This document shows, piece after piece, positions 35,391 through 44,827 of a DNA stretch of 64,000 bases (the stretch's first letter is position 1; every line of letters begins with the position of its first letter). The position numbers and the translations under genes were made by a program. Under the pieces are notes generated by a model. The model did not search any database. It saw nothing but the letters and a program-made list of their open reading frames with translations, and had not been told where the DNA came from. This DNA comes from Pseudalkalibacillus sp045920555. GTDB taxonomy: Bacteria; Bacillota; Bacilli; Bacillales; Fictibacillaceae. The DNA is taken from contig NZ_CP174509.1 of the NCBI RefSeq assembly GCF_045920555.1, positions 2,294,001 to 2,358,000 on the forward strand, written 5' to 3'.

Positions 35391-36386
35391 ATGAAGGGAT
35401 ACAAGACAATCATCATTTCAGTTTCCATATTATTCATTACATATATGAGTGTCCAAAACCCGCTTTCACATCGTTATATCTCCACACTGAAGAATGAAGC
35501 TTTCTCTGCTGTAACAGTTTCAGAATCGAATACCGCTCCATTACTTGATCAGATCAAACTTTATTCGGGCGAACATAATATCAAGCCAGTAAATGCCCGA
35601 ATTGATCCTGTATGGAAAGCGATCCCTGGTTATAACGGTCTATCAGTCGACATCGAGGCTTCATATGAACGAATGAAAAAAAGAAAGAAATTCGATGAAT
35701 CCTTGATTGTATATAAACAGACAAAACCTAAAGTTTCATTGGAAGATCTCCCTCCCTCTCCGATTTATAAAGGAAATCCGAATAAACCTATGGTCACTTT
35801 ACTGGTCAACGTCGCATGGGGAAATGAATATCTGCCTGAAATTCTTGCGACGATGAGAAAGCATAAAGTTCATACGACGTTTTTCCTGGATGGTTCATGG
35901 GTCAAGAAGAACCAGGATCTAGCCAAAGTCATTTTTGAGGAGGGGCATGAAATCGGAAATCATGCTTATTCACACCCAGATATGAAGACCCTGACAAATC
36001 AGAGGATCCGGGAGGAAATCCATAAAACGAATGAAATCATCCAAAGCACGTTGGATGTAACACCAACCTGGTTCGCACCTCCAAGTGGGAGTTTCCGGAT
36101 GGATGTGGTCAACATTGCATCCTCTATGAATATGCACACCATACTTTGGTCAGTAGATACAGTAGATTGGAGAAAACCGGAGCCAAACGAAATGGCGAGC
36201 CATGTGGTGAATAAAATACACCCAGGTGCTATGGTACTAATGCATCCTACTTCATCAACGGCAAAAGGCCTAGAACAAATGATACAAGGAATACGGGCGA
36301 AAGGTTATTCGATTGGTACGGTATCACAGCTAATAAGCGAAAAGAGACTAGTAAAAGCAGATAAGCTGGGGGAGACTGACAAATAA
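35391..36386 (+). CDS. ylxY: Sporulation-associated polysaccharide deacetylase-like protein YlxY
   Basis: A 331-residue exported protein with an N-terminal signal-anchor (about 5-22, TIIISVSILFITYM) and a NodB/CE4 domain (about 130-315). The zinc histidines are present in IGNHAYSHPDM and the lower motif LMHPTSS is kept. The catalytic TFDDG of motif 1 is replaced by VNVAWGNE, so the usual catalytic Asp pair is missing. The B. subtilis YlxY at the same locus is described as a sporulation protein; the altered motif suggests a non-catalytic or changed role. Confidence 0.88.
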   Translation: MKGYKTIIISVSILFITYMSVQNPLSHRYISTLKNEAFSAVTVSESNTAPLLDQIKLYSGEHNIKPVNARIDPVWKAIPGYNGLSVDIEASYERMKKRKKFDESLIVYKQTKPKVSLEDLPPSPIYKGNPNKPMVTLLVNVAWGNEYLPEILATMRKHKVHTTFFLDGSWVKKNQDLAKVIFEEGHEIGNHAYSHPDMKTLTNQRIREEIHKTNEIIQSTLDVTPTWFAPPSGSFRMDVVNIASSMNMHTILWSVDTVDWRKPEPNEMASHVVNKIHPGAMVLMHPTSSTAKGLEQMIQGIRAKGYSIGTVSQLISEKRLVKADKLGETDK

Positions 36387-36485
36387 TTGTCGATTATAGG
36401 CTTAAATGGTATAGTGGTTTTATATAAAAGTAAGTACCAAAATACCTACATAATTTGCCTGTTTGACAATTTAGGAGGAAAGAGT

Positions 36486-37727
36486 TTGATAACAAAACAT
36501 ACGTGTAAGAATGGCGTACGAATTGTAACAGAAAACATTCCTAGTGTGAGATCGGTTGCAATCGGTATATGGATCGGCACAGGGTCCCGTTTTGAACACA
36601 AGGACAATAATGGTATTTCCCACTTCTTAGAGCATATGTTCTTCAAAGGGACGAAAACGAGGAATGCAAGAGAAATCGCAGAATCATTTGACAGCATAGG
36701 AGGGCAAGTGAACGCCTTTACTTCAAAAGAGTATACATGTTATTACGCCAAAGTATTGGACAATCACGCCTCACATGCACTAGAAACACTTTCGGATATG
36801 TTTTTCAATTCCACCTTCGATGAAGACGAACTTGTAAAAGAGAAGAACGTGGTGCTTGAGGAGATTAAAATGTACGAAGACACGCCTGATGATATTGTTC
36901 ATGATTTATTGAGCCAGGCGACATATAGTCATCATCCCCTGGCATATCCGATCCTCGGAACCGAAGATACTTTGAATACATTCAACGGGGATATACTAAG
37001 AGCTTATATGAATGATTTCTATACCCCTGACAACGTTGTAATTTCAATTGCAGGGAATGTAGACGATTCATTCATCCAGGAAGTTGAAAGACATTTCGGC
37101 GGCTTCACCACCTCCAATAAGAAACCTGTTCCTCAAAAGCCTGCATTCTGTACGGAAAAGAAAGCACGGAAGAAGGATACGGAACAGGCGCATCTTTGCA
37201 TCGGTTATGAAGGATTACCGGTAGGAGACCAAAGCATATTTGATTTGATCATCATCAACAATATATTCGGGGGCAGCATGAGCAGCCGATTGTTCCAAGA
37301 GGTGAGAGAGCAGCGAGGGCTTGCATACTCTGTATTTTCCTATCATTCAGCTCATTTGGATACGGGTGTATTCAATATTTATGCTGGAACGGCACCAGGA
37401 CAGCTGGATGAAGTGTACAATACGATTTCCAATATCATTCATACATTGAAGGATGAAGGAGTTACTGAAAAAGAAGTTGCCAACAGTAAAGAGCAGATTA
37501 AAGGAAGTCTTATGCTGAGCTTGGAAAGTACGAACAGCCGTATGAGCAGGAATGGAAAACATGAATTGCTGTTACGGAAACATCGATCGTTAGATGAAAT
37601 CTTACAGAGTATAGATGCCGTTACCAAGGTAAATGTCGATCGGCTCATCCAACAAATTTTCACAGACGATTTTTCAAGCTCACTCATCAGTCCGGGCGGG
37701 CAATTCCCGAAAAATTTTCCGAATTGA
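36486..37727 (+). CDS. mlpA: M16-family zinc peptidase MlpA (YmxG)
   Basis: A 413-residue pitrilysin-type peptidase related to mitochondrial processing peptidase. The inverted zinc motif HFLEH lies in GISHFLEHMFFKGT, with the distal Glu in the VVLEEIKMYEDTPDD region. The start is TTG at 36486, 7 bases after AGGAGG, giving MITKHTCKNGVRIV, the family start; the longer frame upstream is untranslated. In B. subtilis MlpA influences extracellular protease genes. A terminator follows at 37730. Confidence 0.94.
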   Translation: MITKHTCKNGVRIVTENIPSVRSVAIGIWIGTGSRFEHKDNNGISHFLEHMFFKGTKTRNAREIAESFDSIGGQVNAFTSKEYTCYYAKVLDNHASHALETLSDMFFNSTFDEDELVKEKNVVLEEIKMYEDTPDDIVHDLLSQATYSHHPLAYPILGTEDTLNTFNGDILRAYMNDFYTPDNVVISIAGNVDDSFIQEVERHFGGFTTSNKKPVPQKPAFCTEKKARKKDTEQAHLCIGYEGLPVGDQSIFDLIIINNIFGGSMSSRLFQEVREQRGLAYSVFSYHSAHLDTGVFNIYAGTAPGQLDEVYNTISNIIHTLKDEGVTEKEVANSKEQIKGSLMLSLESTNSRMSRNGKHELLLRKHRSLDEILQSIDAVTKVNVDRLIQQIFTDDFSSSLISPGGQFPKNFPN

Positions 37728-37729
37728 TT

Positions 37730-37767
37730 TAAATGGGGGGACTCTAAACAGGGTCACCCATTTTTCT
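37730..37767 (+). terminator. mlpA terminator
   Basis: AAATGGG pairs with CCCATTT (with further imperfect GACTCT/AGGGTC pairing inside), then T-rich sequence. Confidence 0.8.
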
Positions 37768-38008
37768 ATTGGTATTGTTAGGGGATAATGTTGAGTTCTT
37801 TCACTGTAAGAATGTATTTAATACTGTCTTCACTTAAGGCTTGACTTCGCCAAGTTTTCTTTAGAGTGAATTTCCAAATATAAAGAATCCTCTCTATTAA
37901 TTGTTAGCTGTACCATATTTCTGCATCAATTTTCTCCATATATTTGTGGATTGGTCTTTTATCGGAACATATATATAGAATGATAAGCAAATTAGGAGGG
38001 AAAGGGAT
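37768..38008 (+). other. mlpA-ymxH intergenic region
   Basis: AT-rich. It contains CTTGACTTCGCCAAGTTTTC TTTA near 37841-37864, whose 14-base core CCAAGTTTTCTTTA recurs at 57917-57930. No gene seen; the ymxH promoter is probably near 37950-37990 but is not certain. Confidence 0.5.
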
Positions 38009-38269
38009 ATGAGGTTAAGTGAAATCTTGGGGAAAGAGATCATTGATTATACAAAAGGCGAGAAGCTTGGGGTTTTATCTTATGCAGAATTCATCATTGA
38101 TGAGAAAGCAGGGTATATACATACGCTGGAAATTCCATTAACTGAATGGAACGGGTTGCGGAAAAGGAAATCAATCATACAATTTAAGTGGAATAAAATT
38201 TATCGAGTGGGTGAAGAAACAATTCTTGTGGACCCTTCACAAGCGGATGTCCAAACCGAATATAAATAA
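38009..38269 (+). CDS. ymxH: YlmC/YmxH family PRC-barrel sporulation protein
   Basis: An 86-residue PRC-barrel-like protein (MRLSEILGKEIIDYTKGEKLGVLSYAEFII...). The family is common in sporulating Firmicutes and B. subtilis YmxH occupies the same place before the dipicolinate synthase genes. No catalytic residues are known. A TTAGGAGGGAAAG box precedes the ATG. Confidence 0.9.
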   Translation: MRLSEILGKEIIDYTKGEKLGVLSYAEFIIDEKAGYIHTLEIPLTEWNGLRKRKSIIQFKWNKIYRVGEETILVDPSQADVQTEYK

Positions 38270-38270
38270 T

Positions 38271-38299
38271 CACCATGAAAGTATATTCTTCATATGATG
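38271..38299 (+). promoter_or_regulatory. Candidate sigma-K promoter of dpaAB
   Basis: CACC (38271-38274), 16-bp spacer, CATATGATG (38291-38299) resembles the mother-cell sigma-K pattern mACm/CATAnnnTA with one mismatch. dpaAB is under sigma-K in B. subtilis. Inferred from motif only. Confidence 0.4.
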
Positions 38300-38367
38300 T
38301 TGAAGAATCAGCACTCAAGTATGATTATTCCTCCGTTATTAATGACGAATGAGAAAGGGGAGGAAGG

Positions 38368-39249
38368 ATGTTAACAGGAATTAAAGCGGCGATCATAGGC
38401 GGCGATGCACGTCAGCTTGAAGTGATTAGAAAACTGACAGCATTGAACGCGAGTCTGTATTTAGTCGGGTTCGATCAACTGGACCATGGATTCACCGGCG
38501 CAACTAAAATGGATCTGGATGACTTGCCATTAGGTGAATTGGATGCTTTGATCCTCCCGGTCAGCGGCAGTGGACCGGGGGGAGAGATCGATACGATATT
38601 TTCGAACAAAAAAATATATTTCACAGAAGATATTCTACAAAAAACGAAACAGTCATGTACGGTTTTTTCTGGTATCACGAATCCTTATTTGACAAAATGT
38701 ACATCGAATGCAAACAAAAAGCATATCAAGTTATTCGAGCGGGATGATGTCGCTATTTATAATGCTATCCCTACTGTCGAAGGTACCATCATGATGGTTA
38801 TACAGCATACAGATTTTACGATCCACCAATCCAATCTTGTGGTATTAGGCTTCGGTCGTGTTGGATTCTCTGTAGCAAGGACATTTGCTAATTTAGGGGC
38901 CAACGTTTCTGTGGGAGCCAGGAGATCTGAACATATAGCTCGTATAACTGAGATGGGATTCAAACCATTCTATCTCGACGATTTAGAAAATGAAGTAGAA
39001 TCGATCGATGTATGTATCAATACAATTCCAGCACCAATCATCACTTCCAATGTCATCTCAAAAATGCCATCTCACACTTTGATCATCGATCTAGCTTCCA
39101 AGCCTGGAGGTACGGATTTTCGTTTTGCTGAAAAAAGAGGGATCAAAGCATTGCTAGCTCCTGGGTTACCGGGTATCGTCGCTCCGAAGACAGCCGGTAA
39201 GATCATTGCGAACGTTTTGACACAATTACTTATGGATGAAAGCAATTAA
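38368..39249 (+). CDS. dpaA: Dipicolinate synthase subunit A
   Basis: DpaA (SpoVFA) with DpaB makes dipicolinic acid from 2,3-dihydrodipicolinate in the mother cell, for loading into the spore core. The 293 residues have an N-terminal dehydrogenase-like domain and a Rossmann domain with VLGFGRVGFSVARTFANLGA (about 152-171), then the end GLPGIVAPKTAGKIIANVL. GGGGAGGAAGG precedes the ATG. dpaB follows at 18 bases, and the lysine-branch genes that make the substrate are just downstream. Confidence 0.96.
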   Translation: MLTGIKAAIIGGDARQLEVIRKLTALNASLYLVGFDQLDHGFTGATKMDLDDLPLGELDALILPVSGSGPGGEIDTIFSNKKIYFTEDILQKTKQSCTVFSGITNPYLTKCTSNANKKHIKLFERDDVAIYNAIPTVEGTIMMVIQHTDFTIHQSNLVVLGFGRVGFSVARTFANLGANVSVGARRSEHIARITEMGFKPFYLDDLENEVESIDVCINTIPAPIITSNVISKMPSHTLIIDLASKPGGTDFRFAEKRGIKALLAPGLPGIVAPKTAGKIIANVLTQLLMDESN

Positions 39250-39267
39250 GAGGAAGGGGCAAGTAGA

Positions 39268-39852
39268 ATGAAACTGGAGGGTAAACATATAGGCTTCGGT
39301 TTGACTGGTTCACACTGTACCTATGAGGCAGTAGTCCCTCAAATCCAAAAGTTAGTGGATTCTGGTGCCAACGTCACTCCATTTGTTACTTTTACAGTTC
39401 AGAACACGACGACGAGGTTTGGAGAAGGTGAAGATTGGATCAAGAAGATTGAAGATATCACCGGGAATGAAGTAGTCGATTCCATTGTCAAAGCGGAACC
39501 ATTTGGACCCAAAACACCTCTGGATTGTATGGTCATCGCTCCATTGACAGGAAATTCAATCAGTAAATTCGCAAATGCAATGACGGATTCGCCTGTATTG
39601 ATGGCAGCAAAGGCTACGATGAGAAATTTAAATCCTGTCGTTTTAGGTATTTCAACAAACGACGGACTAGGATTGAATGGCGTCAATATCATGAGATTGA
39701 TGGCAGCAAAAAATATCTATTTCATACCTTATGGGCAGGACTCACCGCAAAATAAACCGAATTCGTTGGTGGCTCATATGGATCTTTTGGCAGAAACTGT
39801 AGAGGCTGCGTTGGATGGTCACCAATTACAGCCTGTGTTACGAATATATTGA
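39268..39852 (+). CDS. dpaB: Dipicolinate synthase subunit B
   Basis: DpaB (SpoVFB) is the flavoprotein-like subunit. The 194 residues include the N-terminal GKHIGFGLTGSHCTYEAVVPQIQ, typical of the HFCD/flavoprotein fold, and MVIAPLTGNSISKFANAMTDSPVLMA. Its presence shows that the organism can make endospores with calcium dipicolinate. Confidence 0.96.
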   Translation: MKLEGKHIGFGLTGSHCTYEAVVPQIQKLVDSGANVTPFVTFTVQNTTTRFGEGEDWIKKIEDITGNEVVDSIVKAEPFGPKTPLDCMVIAPLTGNSISKFANAMTDSPVLMAAKATMRNLNPVVLGISTNDGLGLNGVNIMRLMAAKNIYFIPYGQDSPQNKPNSLVAHMDLLAETVEAALDGHQLQPVLRIY

Positions 39853-40199
39853 TGAATGTAATTTTTTCCAGACAAAAGATCCTTCTTTTAAAAAAGAATT
39901 CTTACCTCTACAATCAATGATATGGTAAAATAAATGACAATATGACCATGAGATACAGGAGAAACCATGTTGTTTCTCCTTCTATCGTTTTTTGATAAGA
40001 GAATTCAGAATTATATTGTGTTTTCGTTTGATTGATCCTGTTGAATCAGCCCTGTTGTATAGCTTAATCAAGGCATTCATGTTATGATTTTTATTTATAC
40101 TTAGGTTTTTGTAAACAGGTCCTGAGTAGCTGAAAATGGACGGGGCTTAGTATATATTGTAGAAATATAGAAAGATGAATTTTGAGGAGGGACATAACA
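39853..40199 (+). other. dpaB-asd intergenic region (347 bp)
   Basis: AT-rich and without a gene. A hairpin GGAGAAAC/GTTTCTCC with loop CATGTT lies at 39958-39979, followed at some distance by T6, and may end dpaAB. I looked for a lysine riboswitch ahead of asd and found no match. The promoter may involve TATATT near 40151-40158. GAGGAGGG at 40184-40191 is the asd ribosome binding site. Confidence 0.55.
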
Positions 40200-41249
40200 A
40201 TGGAATCTAACAAAGGATACCACGTTGCAGTTGTTGGGGCTACTGGAGCAGTAGGTCAGCAAATGCTCAAAACATTAGAAAAAAGAAACTTCCCAATCGC
40301 TTCTCTGAAGTTATTAGCAAGTAAGCGTTCTGCAGGAAAAACAATCAACTTCAAAGGTGAAGATTTCACGATTGAAGAAGCGACACCAGTTGCATTCGAA
40401 GGTGTTCAAATTGCCCTGTTTTCTGCTGGAGGATCAATTTCAAAAGATCTCGCACCAGAAGCAGCAAAACGAGGTGCTGTCGTCGTAGATAATACAAGTG
40501 CCTTCAGGATGGATCCGAATACTCCGCTTGTCGTTCCTGAGGTTAATGAAGAGGCGCTTCATGCCCATAACGGAATTATTGCTAACCCGAACTGTTCAAC
40601 TATCCAAATGGTCGTTGCCCTTGAACCGATCCGCAAGAAGTATGGATTGAATAAAGTGATCGTTTCCACTTACCAGGCCGTTTCTGGTGCAGGTGCTAAG
40701 GCAATCAATGAGCTTAATGACCAAACCCGGGCAATTTTAGATGAGGAAGAATTCTCACCGGAAGTCCTGCCAGTAGCTGGAGATGAAAAGCACTATCAAA
40801 TCGCCTTCAATGCTGTTCCGCAAATTGATAAATTCCAGGATAACGGTTTTACGTTCGAAGAAATGAAAATGATCAATGAAACGAAAAAAATCATGAGCAT
40901 GCAAGAGCTTGAAGTTGCGGCTACGTGTGTCCGTCTGCCAGTAGAAACAGGACATTCGGAATCTGTCTATGTAGAAGTTGGTAATGACAATGTAACAGTC
41001 GAAGAATTGAAAGCATTGTTTTCAGATGCTCCAGGAGTATTGCTCCAGGATGATCCTTCACAACAGCTGTACCCGATGCCTGCCGATTGCGTCGGAAAAG
41101 ATGATGTATTTGTAGGTCGTATACGTAAGGACCTTGACCGTCCGAATGGCTTTCATATGTGGGTCGTTTCTGATAACTTGCTGAAAGGTGCCGCATTGAA
41201 TTCTGTACAAATCGCTGAAAGTCTCGTCAAACTTGATTTATTGAAATAA
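40200..41249 (+). CDS. asd: Aspartate-semialdehyde dehydrogenase
   Basis: Asd reduces aspartyl phosphate to aspartate semialdehyde, the branch point for lysine/diaminopimelate, threonine and methionine. The 349 residues have VVGATGAVGQQMLKTLE for NADP binding and the active-site Cys in IANPNCSTIQM. The ATG at 40200 is 8-9 bases after GAGGAGGG; the longer frame beginning at 40182 overlaps that box. asd, dapG and dapA form one operon. Confidence 0.97.
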   Translation: MESNKGYHVAVVGATGAVGQQMLKTLEKRNFPIASLKLLASKRSAGKTINFKGEDFTIEEATPVAFEGVQIALFSAGGSISKDLAPEAAKRGAVVVDNTSAFRMDPNTPLVVPEVNEEALHAHNGIIANPNCSTIQMVVALEPIRKKYGLNKVIVSTYQAVSGAGAKAINELNDQTRAILDEEEFSPEVLPVAGDEKHYQIAFNAVPQIDKFQDNGFTFEEMKMINETKKIMSMQELEVAATCVRLPVETGHSESVYVEVGNDNVTVEELKALFSDAPGVLLQDDPSQQLYPMPADCVGKDDVFVGRIRKDLDRPNGFHMWVVSDNLLKGAALNSVQIAESLVKLDLLK

Positions 41250-41266
41250 ACTAGCGAGGTGCATCA

Positions 41267-42493
41267 ATGAATATCGTTGTACAAAAATTCGGCGGGACTT
41301 CCTTAAAATCCGAAGATGGACGTAATCACGCCGTGCAACATGTATATAATACTGTTAAAGAAGGAAAAAAAGTCGTAGTAGTCGTGTCTGCAATGGGAAG
41401 AAATGGAGATCCCTATGCAACTGACACGCTCTTAAGTTTGATAACAGGAAATCCTGCATCGATCAGCCCAAAAGAAATAGACATTCTCATGTCTTGTGGA
41501 GAGGTGATTTCATCGGTTGTCTTTTCTAACTTGCTGAAGCAGAAGAACATCCAGTCATTAGCTTTTACTGGTGCAAAGGCAGGATTCAAAACGAATACAG
41601 AGCATACAAATGCTAAAATCGTAGAGATGGATTGCAAAAAAATCGTCCATGCGCTGGAAGAATTGGATGTGGTTGTAGTAGCGGGGTTCCAAGGACAATC
41701 TACGGAAGGGGACGTAACTACTCTTGGAAGAGGCGGAAGTGATACTTCTGCAGCGGCACTTGGTGCTGCATTGAAAGCTGAAGTGATTGATATCTTCACG
41801 GACGTAGAAGGTGTCATGACTGCTGATCCACGTATTGTCCAGGATGCACGCCATCTTGATGTGGTAACATATAATGAAATATGTAACATGGCTTATCAGG
41901 GGGCAAAAGTCATTCACCCCAGAGCAGTGGAGATCGCAATGCAATCAAAAGTACCGATCCGGATCCGTTCGACTTATTCTGACCATGAAGGAACGTTGGT
42001 TACATCCTCTGCTGGGGGTGGAGCAGGAAGAGACATAGAGGATCGTCTGATCACCGGGATCGCCCACGTATCGAACGTTACTCAGATCAAAGTCCAAGCT
42101 CCTGATGGAGATTATCATTTCCAATCTAAAATTTTCAAAGCGATGGCAGAGAGACAAATCAGTGTAGACTTCATCAATATCAGCCCGCGGGGAGTGATCT
42201 ATACGATCAATTCTGATTTGACAGATGACGCGGTTACAATTTTGAACGAGTTAGGTTATGAGGCGGATGTCCAACGTAATTGTGCAAAAGTTTCGGCGGT
42301 AGGTGCAGGAATCGCAGGGGTTCCAGGGGTAACTGCGAAAATTGTCGGCGCCCTTTCAAAGCAAGGCATCAACATCCTGCAATCAGCTGACTCCCATACG
42401 ACGATTTGGGTGCTTGTACAAGAAGAGGATATGATCAACGCTGTTAATGCGCTTCATCAAGTGTTCGAGCTTGATCAAGGCGATCGTATCTGA
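41267..42493 (+). CDS. dapG: Aspartokinase I
   Basis: DapG phosphorylates aspartate; in B. subtilis this isozyme is inhibited by diaminopimelate and serves cell wall and spore needs. The 408 residues start IVVQKFGGTSLKSEDG, contain GRGGSDTSAAALGAAL and two C-terminal ACT domains (about 265-400). The start lies 17 bases after asd with GCGAGGTG as its site. Confidence 0.96.
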   Translation: MNIVVQKFGGTSLKSEDGRNHAVQHVYNTVKEGKKVVVVVSAMGRNGDPYATDTLLSLITGNPASISPKEIDILMSCGEVISSVVFSNLLKQKNIQSLAFTGAKAGFKTNTEHTNAKIVEMDCKKIVHALEELDVVVVAGFQGQSTEGDVTTLGRGGSDTSAAALGAALKAEVIDIFTDVEGVMTADPRIVQDARHLDVVTYNEICNMAYQGAKVIHPRAVEIAMQSKVPIRIRSTYSDHEGTLVTSSAGGGAGRDIEDRLITGIAHVSNVTQIKVQAPDGDYHFQSKIFKAMAERQISVDFINISPRGVIYTINSDLTDDAVTILNELGYEADVQRNCAKVSAVGAGIAGVPGVTAKIVGALSKQGINILQSADSHTTIWVLVQEEDMINAVNALHQVFELDQGDRI

Positions 42494-42520
42494 TGCAGTT
42501 ATAAGGAGGAGTATAGTAAG

Positions 42521-43399
42521 ATGGATTTTGGAAAAGTATTGACCGCAATGGTCACTCCATTCGACCATAAAGGAAACATCGATTTCCAGCGGACTACAAA
42601 ATTGGTCGAATACTTGATCAAGAATGGGTCGGATGGTCTCGTGGTTGCAGGAACTACTGGAGAATCCCCTACTTTGACGAAAGAAGAGAAGGTAGCATTA
42701 TTCAAGCATGTCGTCAAAGTTGTTCAGAAGCGGGTTCCAGTCATTGCTGGTACTGGCAGCAATAACACTCATGCTTCGATTGAGCTGACCAAGCAAGCCG
42801 AAGAAGCCGGTGTAGATGGCATCATGCTAGTGGCGCCATACTACAATAAACCGAACCAGCAAGGGCTTTATCTACACTTTAAAACGATCGCTGAAGCAAC
42901 AAAGCTTCCAATCATGTTATACAATGTTCCTGGCCGGACCGTCGTTAATATGACAACAGATACCATCGTCCGGTTATCAGAAATCGATAACATCGTTTGT
43001 GTCAAAGAAGCAAGCGGCGATTTTGATCAGATCACTGAAATCATTACGAGAACAAATGATGATTTCGCCCTATACAGCGGGGATGACGGTCTTACGTTAC
43101 CAATAATGGCTATTGGCGGAAATGGAATCGTATCTGTCGCATCCCATGTGATCGGAAATGATATGCAAAAAATGATCGCTTCTTTCCTTGCTGGAAACAT
43201 AAAAGAGGCAGCTGCCCTGCACGGAAAACTTTTACCGATCATGAAGGAAATGTTTGCTACGCCAAGCCCGACACCAGTTAAAACAGCCCTTCAGATTTCT
43301 GGAGTTGATGTTGGTGGTGTGAGACTTCCGCTGATTCCTCTGACGGAGCAGGAACGTGTCCGTTTGACATCATTATTGAACAATTATCATACTGTTTAA
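42521..43399 (+). CDS. dapA: 4-hydroxy-tetrahydrodipicolinate synthase
   Basis: DapA condenses pyruvate with aspartate semialdehyde, the first committed step to diaminopimelate, and supplies the precursor for DpaAB. The 292 residues show VAGTTGESPTL, the YNVPGRT tyrosine motif and the Schiff-base lysine in NIVCVKEASGD. AAGGAGGAG precedes the ATG. A terminator follows and then tepA; the rnjB gene that lies here in B. subtilis is absent. Confidence 0.97.
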   Translation: MDFGKVLTAMVTPFDHKGNIDFQRTTKLVEYLIKNGSDGLVVAGTTGESPTLTKEEKVALFKHVVKVVQKRVPVIAGTGSNNTHASIELTKQAEEAGVDGIMLVAPYYNKPNQQGLYLHFKTIAEATKLPIMLYNVPGRTVVNMTTDTIVRLSEIDNIVCVKEASGDFDQITEIITRTNDDFALYSGDDGLTLPIMAIGGNGIVSVASHVIGNDMQKMIASFLAGNIKEAAALHGKLLPIMKEMFATPSPTPVKTALQISGVDVGGVRLPLIPLTEQERVRLTSLLNNYHTV

Positions 43400-43404
43400 A
43401 AACA

Positions 43405-43447
43405 GAAAGAGGTTGACCTAATGAGCTGGTCGATCTCTTTTTTGTTT
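43405..43447 (+). terminator. dapA terminator
   Basis: AAAGAGGTTGACC pairs with GGTCGATCTCTTT (with mismatch/wobble) around TAATGAGCT, then T-run. Confidence 0.82.
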
Positions 43448-43605
43448 TTTCTGATTCCATTGGTAAGGATCCAAAATTTTCATCATTTTTCCCTCCACAG
43501 ATGGTGACTTGCCAACGGAGAAACTTCTTTTTTATAATGGATAGAATGATTCCGAATAAGACAATACTAAAGGGAAAGTAATGAATGTTGTGAAAGGAGT
43601 CCGCC

Positions 43606-44391
43606 ATGAACGAGCAGCTGAACAACGAAAACAAAGATGTAACTCCGACCCAGCCAACCCAACCACAAAAACCGAATAAACAAGATAAGAACAAAGATGA
43701 TAGCTCATCAAGCCTGATCAATAAAATCCAGCAGATGGGGCAGACGAATGTACCGCAAATGGAGCAGTCTAATATCCATTGCATGACGATCGTCGGACAG
43801 ATCGAAGGGCATGTTCAACTTCCTCCGAATAATAAGACAACAAAGTATGAACACATGATCCCCCAATTGGTTGCCATAGAACAGAATCCTAAAATAGAAG
43901 GTCTTTTAGTCATACTCAACACAGTGGGTGGGGATGTAGAGGCAGGCTTAGCGATTGCGGAAATGATTGCGTCTATATCCAAACCGAAAGTGTGCCTGGT
44001 ACTTGGTGGTGGACATTCGATAGGAGTCCCGATCGCTGTAGCTGGGGATTATTCTTTCATCGCAGAAACGGCGACAATGACGATCCACCCTGTCCGATTG
44101 ACTGGATTGGTGATCGGCGTGCCTCAAACATTCGAGTACCTTGATAAGATGCAAGAACGAGTGATCAATTTTGTTCTGAGGAATTCCAATATTTCTGAAG
44201 AGAAATTCAAAGAATTGATGTTATCGAAAGGAAATCTTACACGGGATATCGGTACGAACGTAGTTGGGGACGATGCTGTATCTTACGGATTGATCGATGA
44301 AGTCGGAGGACTCGGAAAAGCGATGAAGAAATTGTACGAATTTATAGAAGCTAAAAAACCATCTGATAAAGAACAGGATTTGATCCAATGA
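43606..44391 (+). CDS. tepA: ClpP-like serine protease TepA (YmfB)
   Basis: A 261-residue ClpP/crotonase-fold protease. The N-terminal 45 residues are a disordered Gln/Asn/Lys/Pro-rich stretch. The nucleophile elbow is GGGHSIGVPIAVAG, and ETATMTIHPVRLTG supplies the His. In B. subtilis TepA was proposed to degrade leftover signal peptides and translocation products. AAAGGAGTCCGCC precedes the ATG. ylzJ overlaps its stop by four bases. Confidence 0.92.
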   Translation: MNEQLNNENKDVTPTQPTQPQKPNKQDKNKDDSSSSLINKIQQMGQTNVPQMEQSNIHCMTIVGQIEGHVQLPPNNKTTKYEHMIPQLVAIEQNPKIEGLLVILNTVGGDVEAGLAIAEMIASISKPKVCLVLGGGHSIGVPIAVAGDYSFIAETATMTIHPVRLTGLVIGVPQTFEYLDKMQERVINFVLRNSNISEEKFKELMLSKGNLTRDIGTNVVGDDAVSYGLIDEVGGLGKAMKKLYEFIEAKKPSDKEQDLIQ

Positions 44392-44633
44392 TCCTTTATA
44401 CTTCCATGCCTAACGAATTGGTTTTCAATATTGCCGCTGAAAATTATGACAAGCATTCTATGATTGAGATGAACGGTATATCGATGATGGTGGAACATCT
44501 TGATGAGAACCAATGCAGGATAGTGAATTTGCTAAGTACAGATCCTTATCACTACCTGGACCCAAGTCTGCAGCCAGGGACCGTTTTGAAAAAGAGCTAC
44601 AACTACGATGAAAGTCCATCTAGTTCACAGTAG
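44388..44633 (+). CDS. ylzJ: YlzJ-like small protein
   Basis: An 81-residue acidic protein (MILYTSMPNELVFNIAAENY ...) matching the YlzJ family by sequence and by its place between tepA and spoIIIE. The ATG overlaps the tepA stop (ATGA), so translation is coupled. Function is unknown. Confidence 0.88.
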   Translation: MILYTSMPNELVFNIAAENYDKHSMIEMNGISMMVEHLDENQCRIVNLLSTDPYHYLDPSLQPGTVLKKSYNYDESPSSSQ

Positions 44634-44664
44634 TCCAGTATGATATAATAACACTACTTATAGT

Positions 44665-44758
44665 GGGTTGACTCTTAAGTGTTCGACTCGTTTAACACGG
44701 TATCTTAAGTCCTTCGTGTGTTAACACAGTCTTACTCTTAAAACGGGTCAGCCCTTTT
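44665..44758 (+). terminator. Long stem-loop terminator after ylzJ
   Basis: GGGTTGAC (44665-44672) pairs with GTCAGCCC (44747-44754) followed by TTTT. The 74-nt interior forms a further hairpin (GTTTAACACG with CGTGTGTTAAC) and carries repeated CTTAAG words. Confidence 0.65.
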
Positions 44759-44827
44759 GCAATACATAACTATAGAAACTCATCACCACATACATCGAGA
44801 AAAGTATATGTCACGAGAGGTGAAAAA

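Noticed and set aside
39853..40199. Lysine riboswitch before asd-dapG-dapA
   Set aside because: None of the conserved lysine-element stretches could be recognised; only a simple hairpin was seen.
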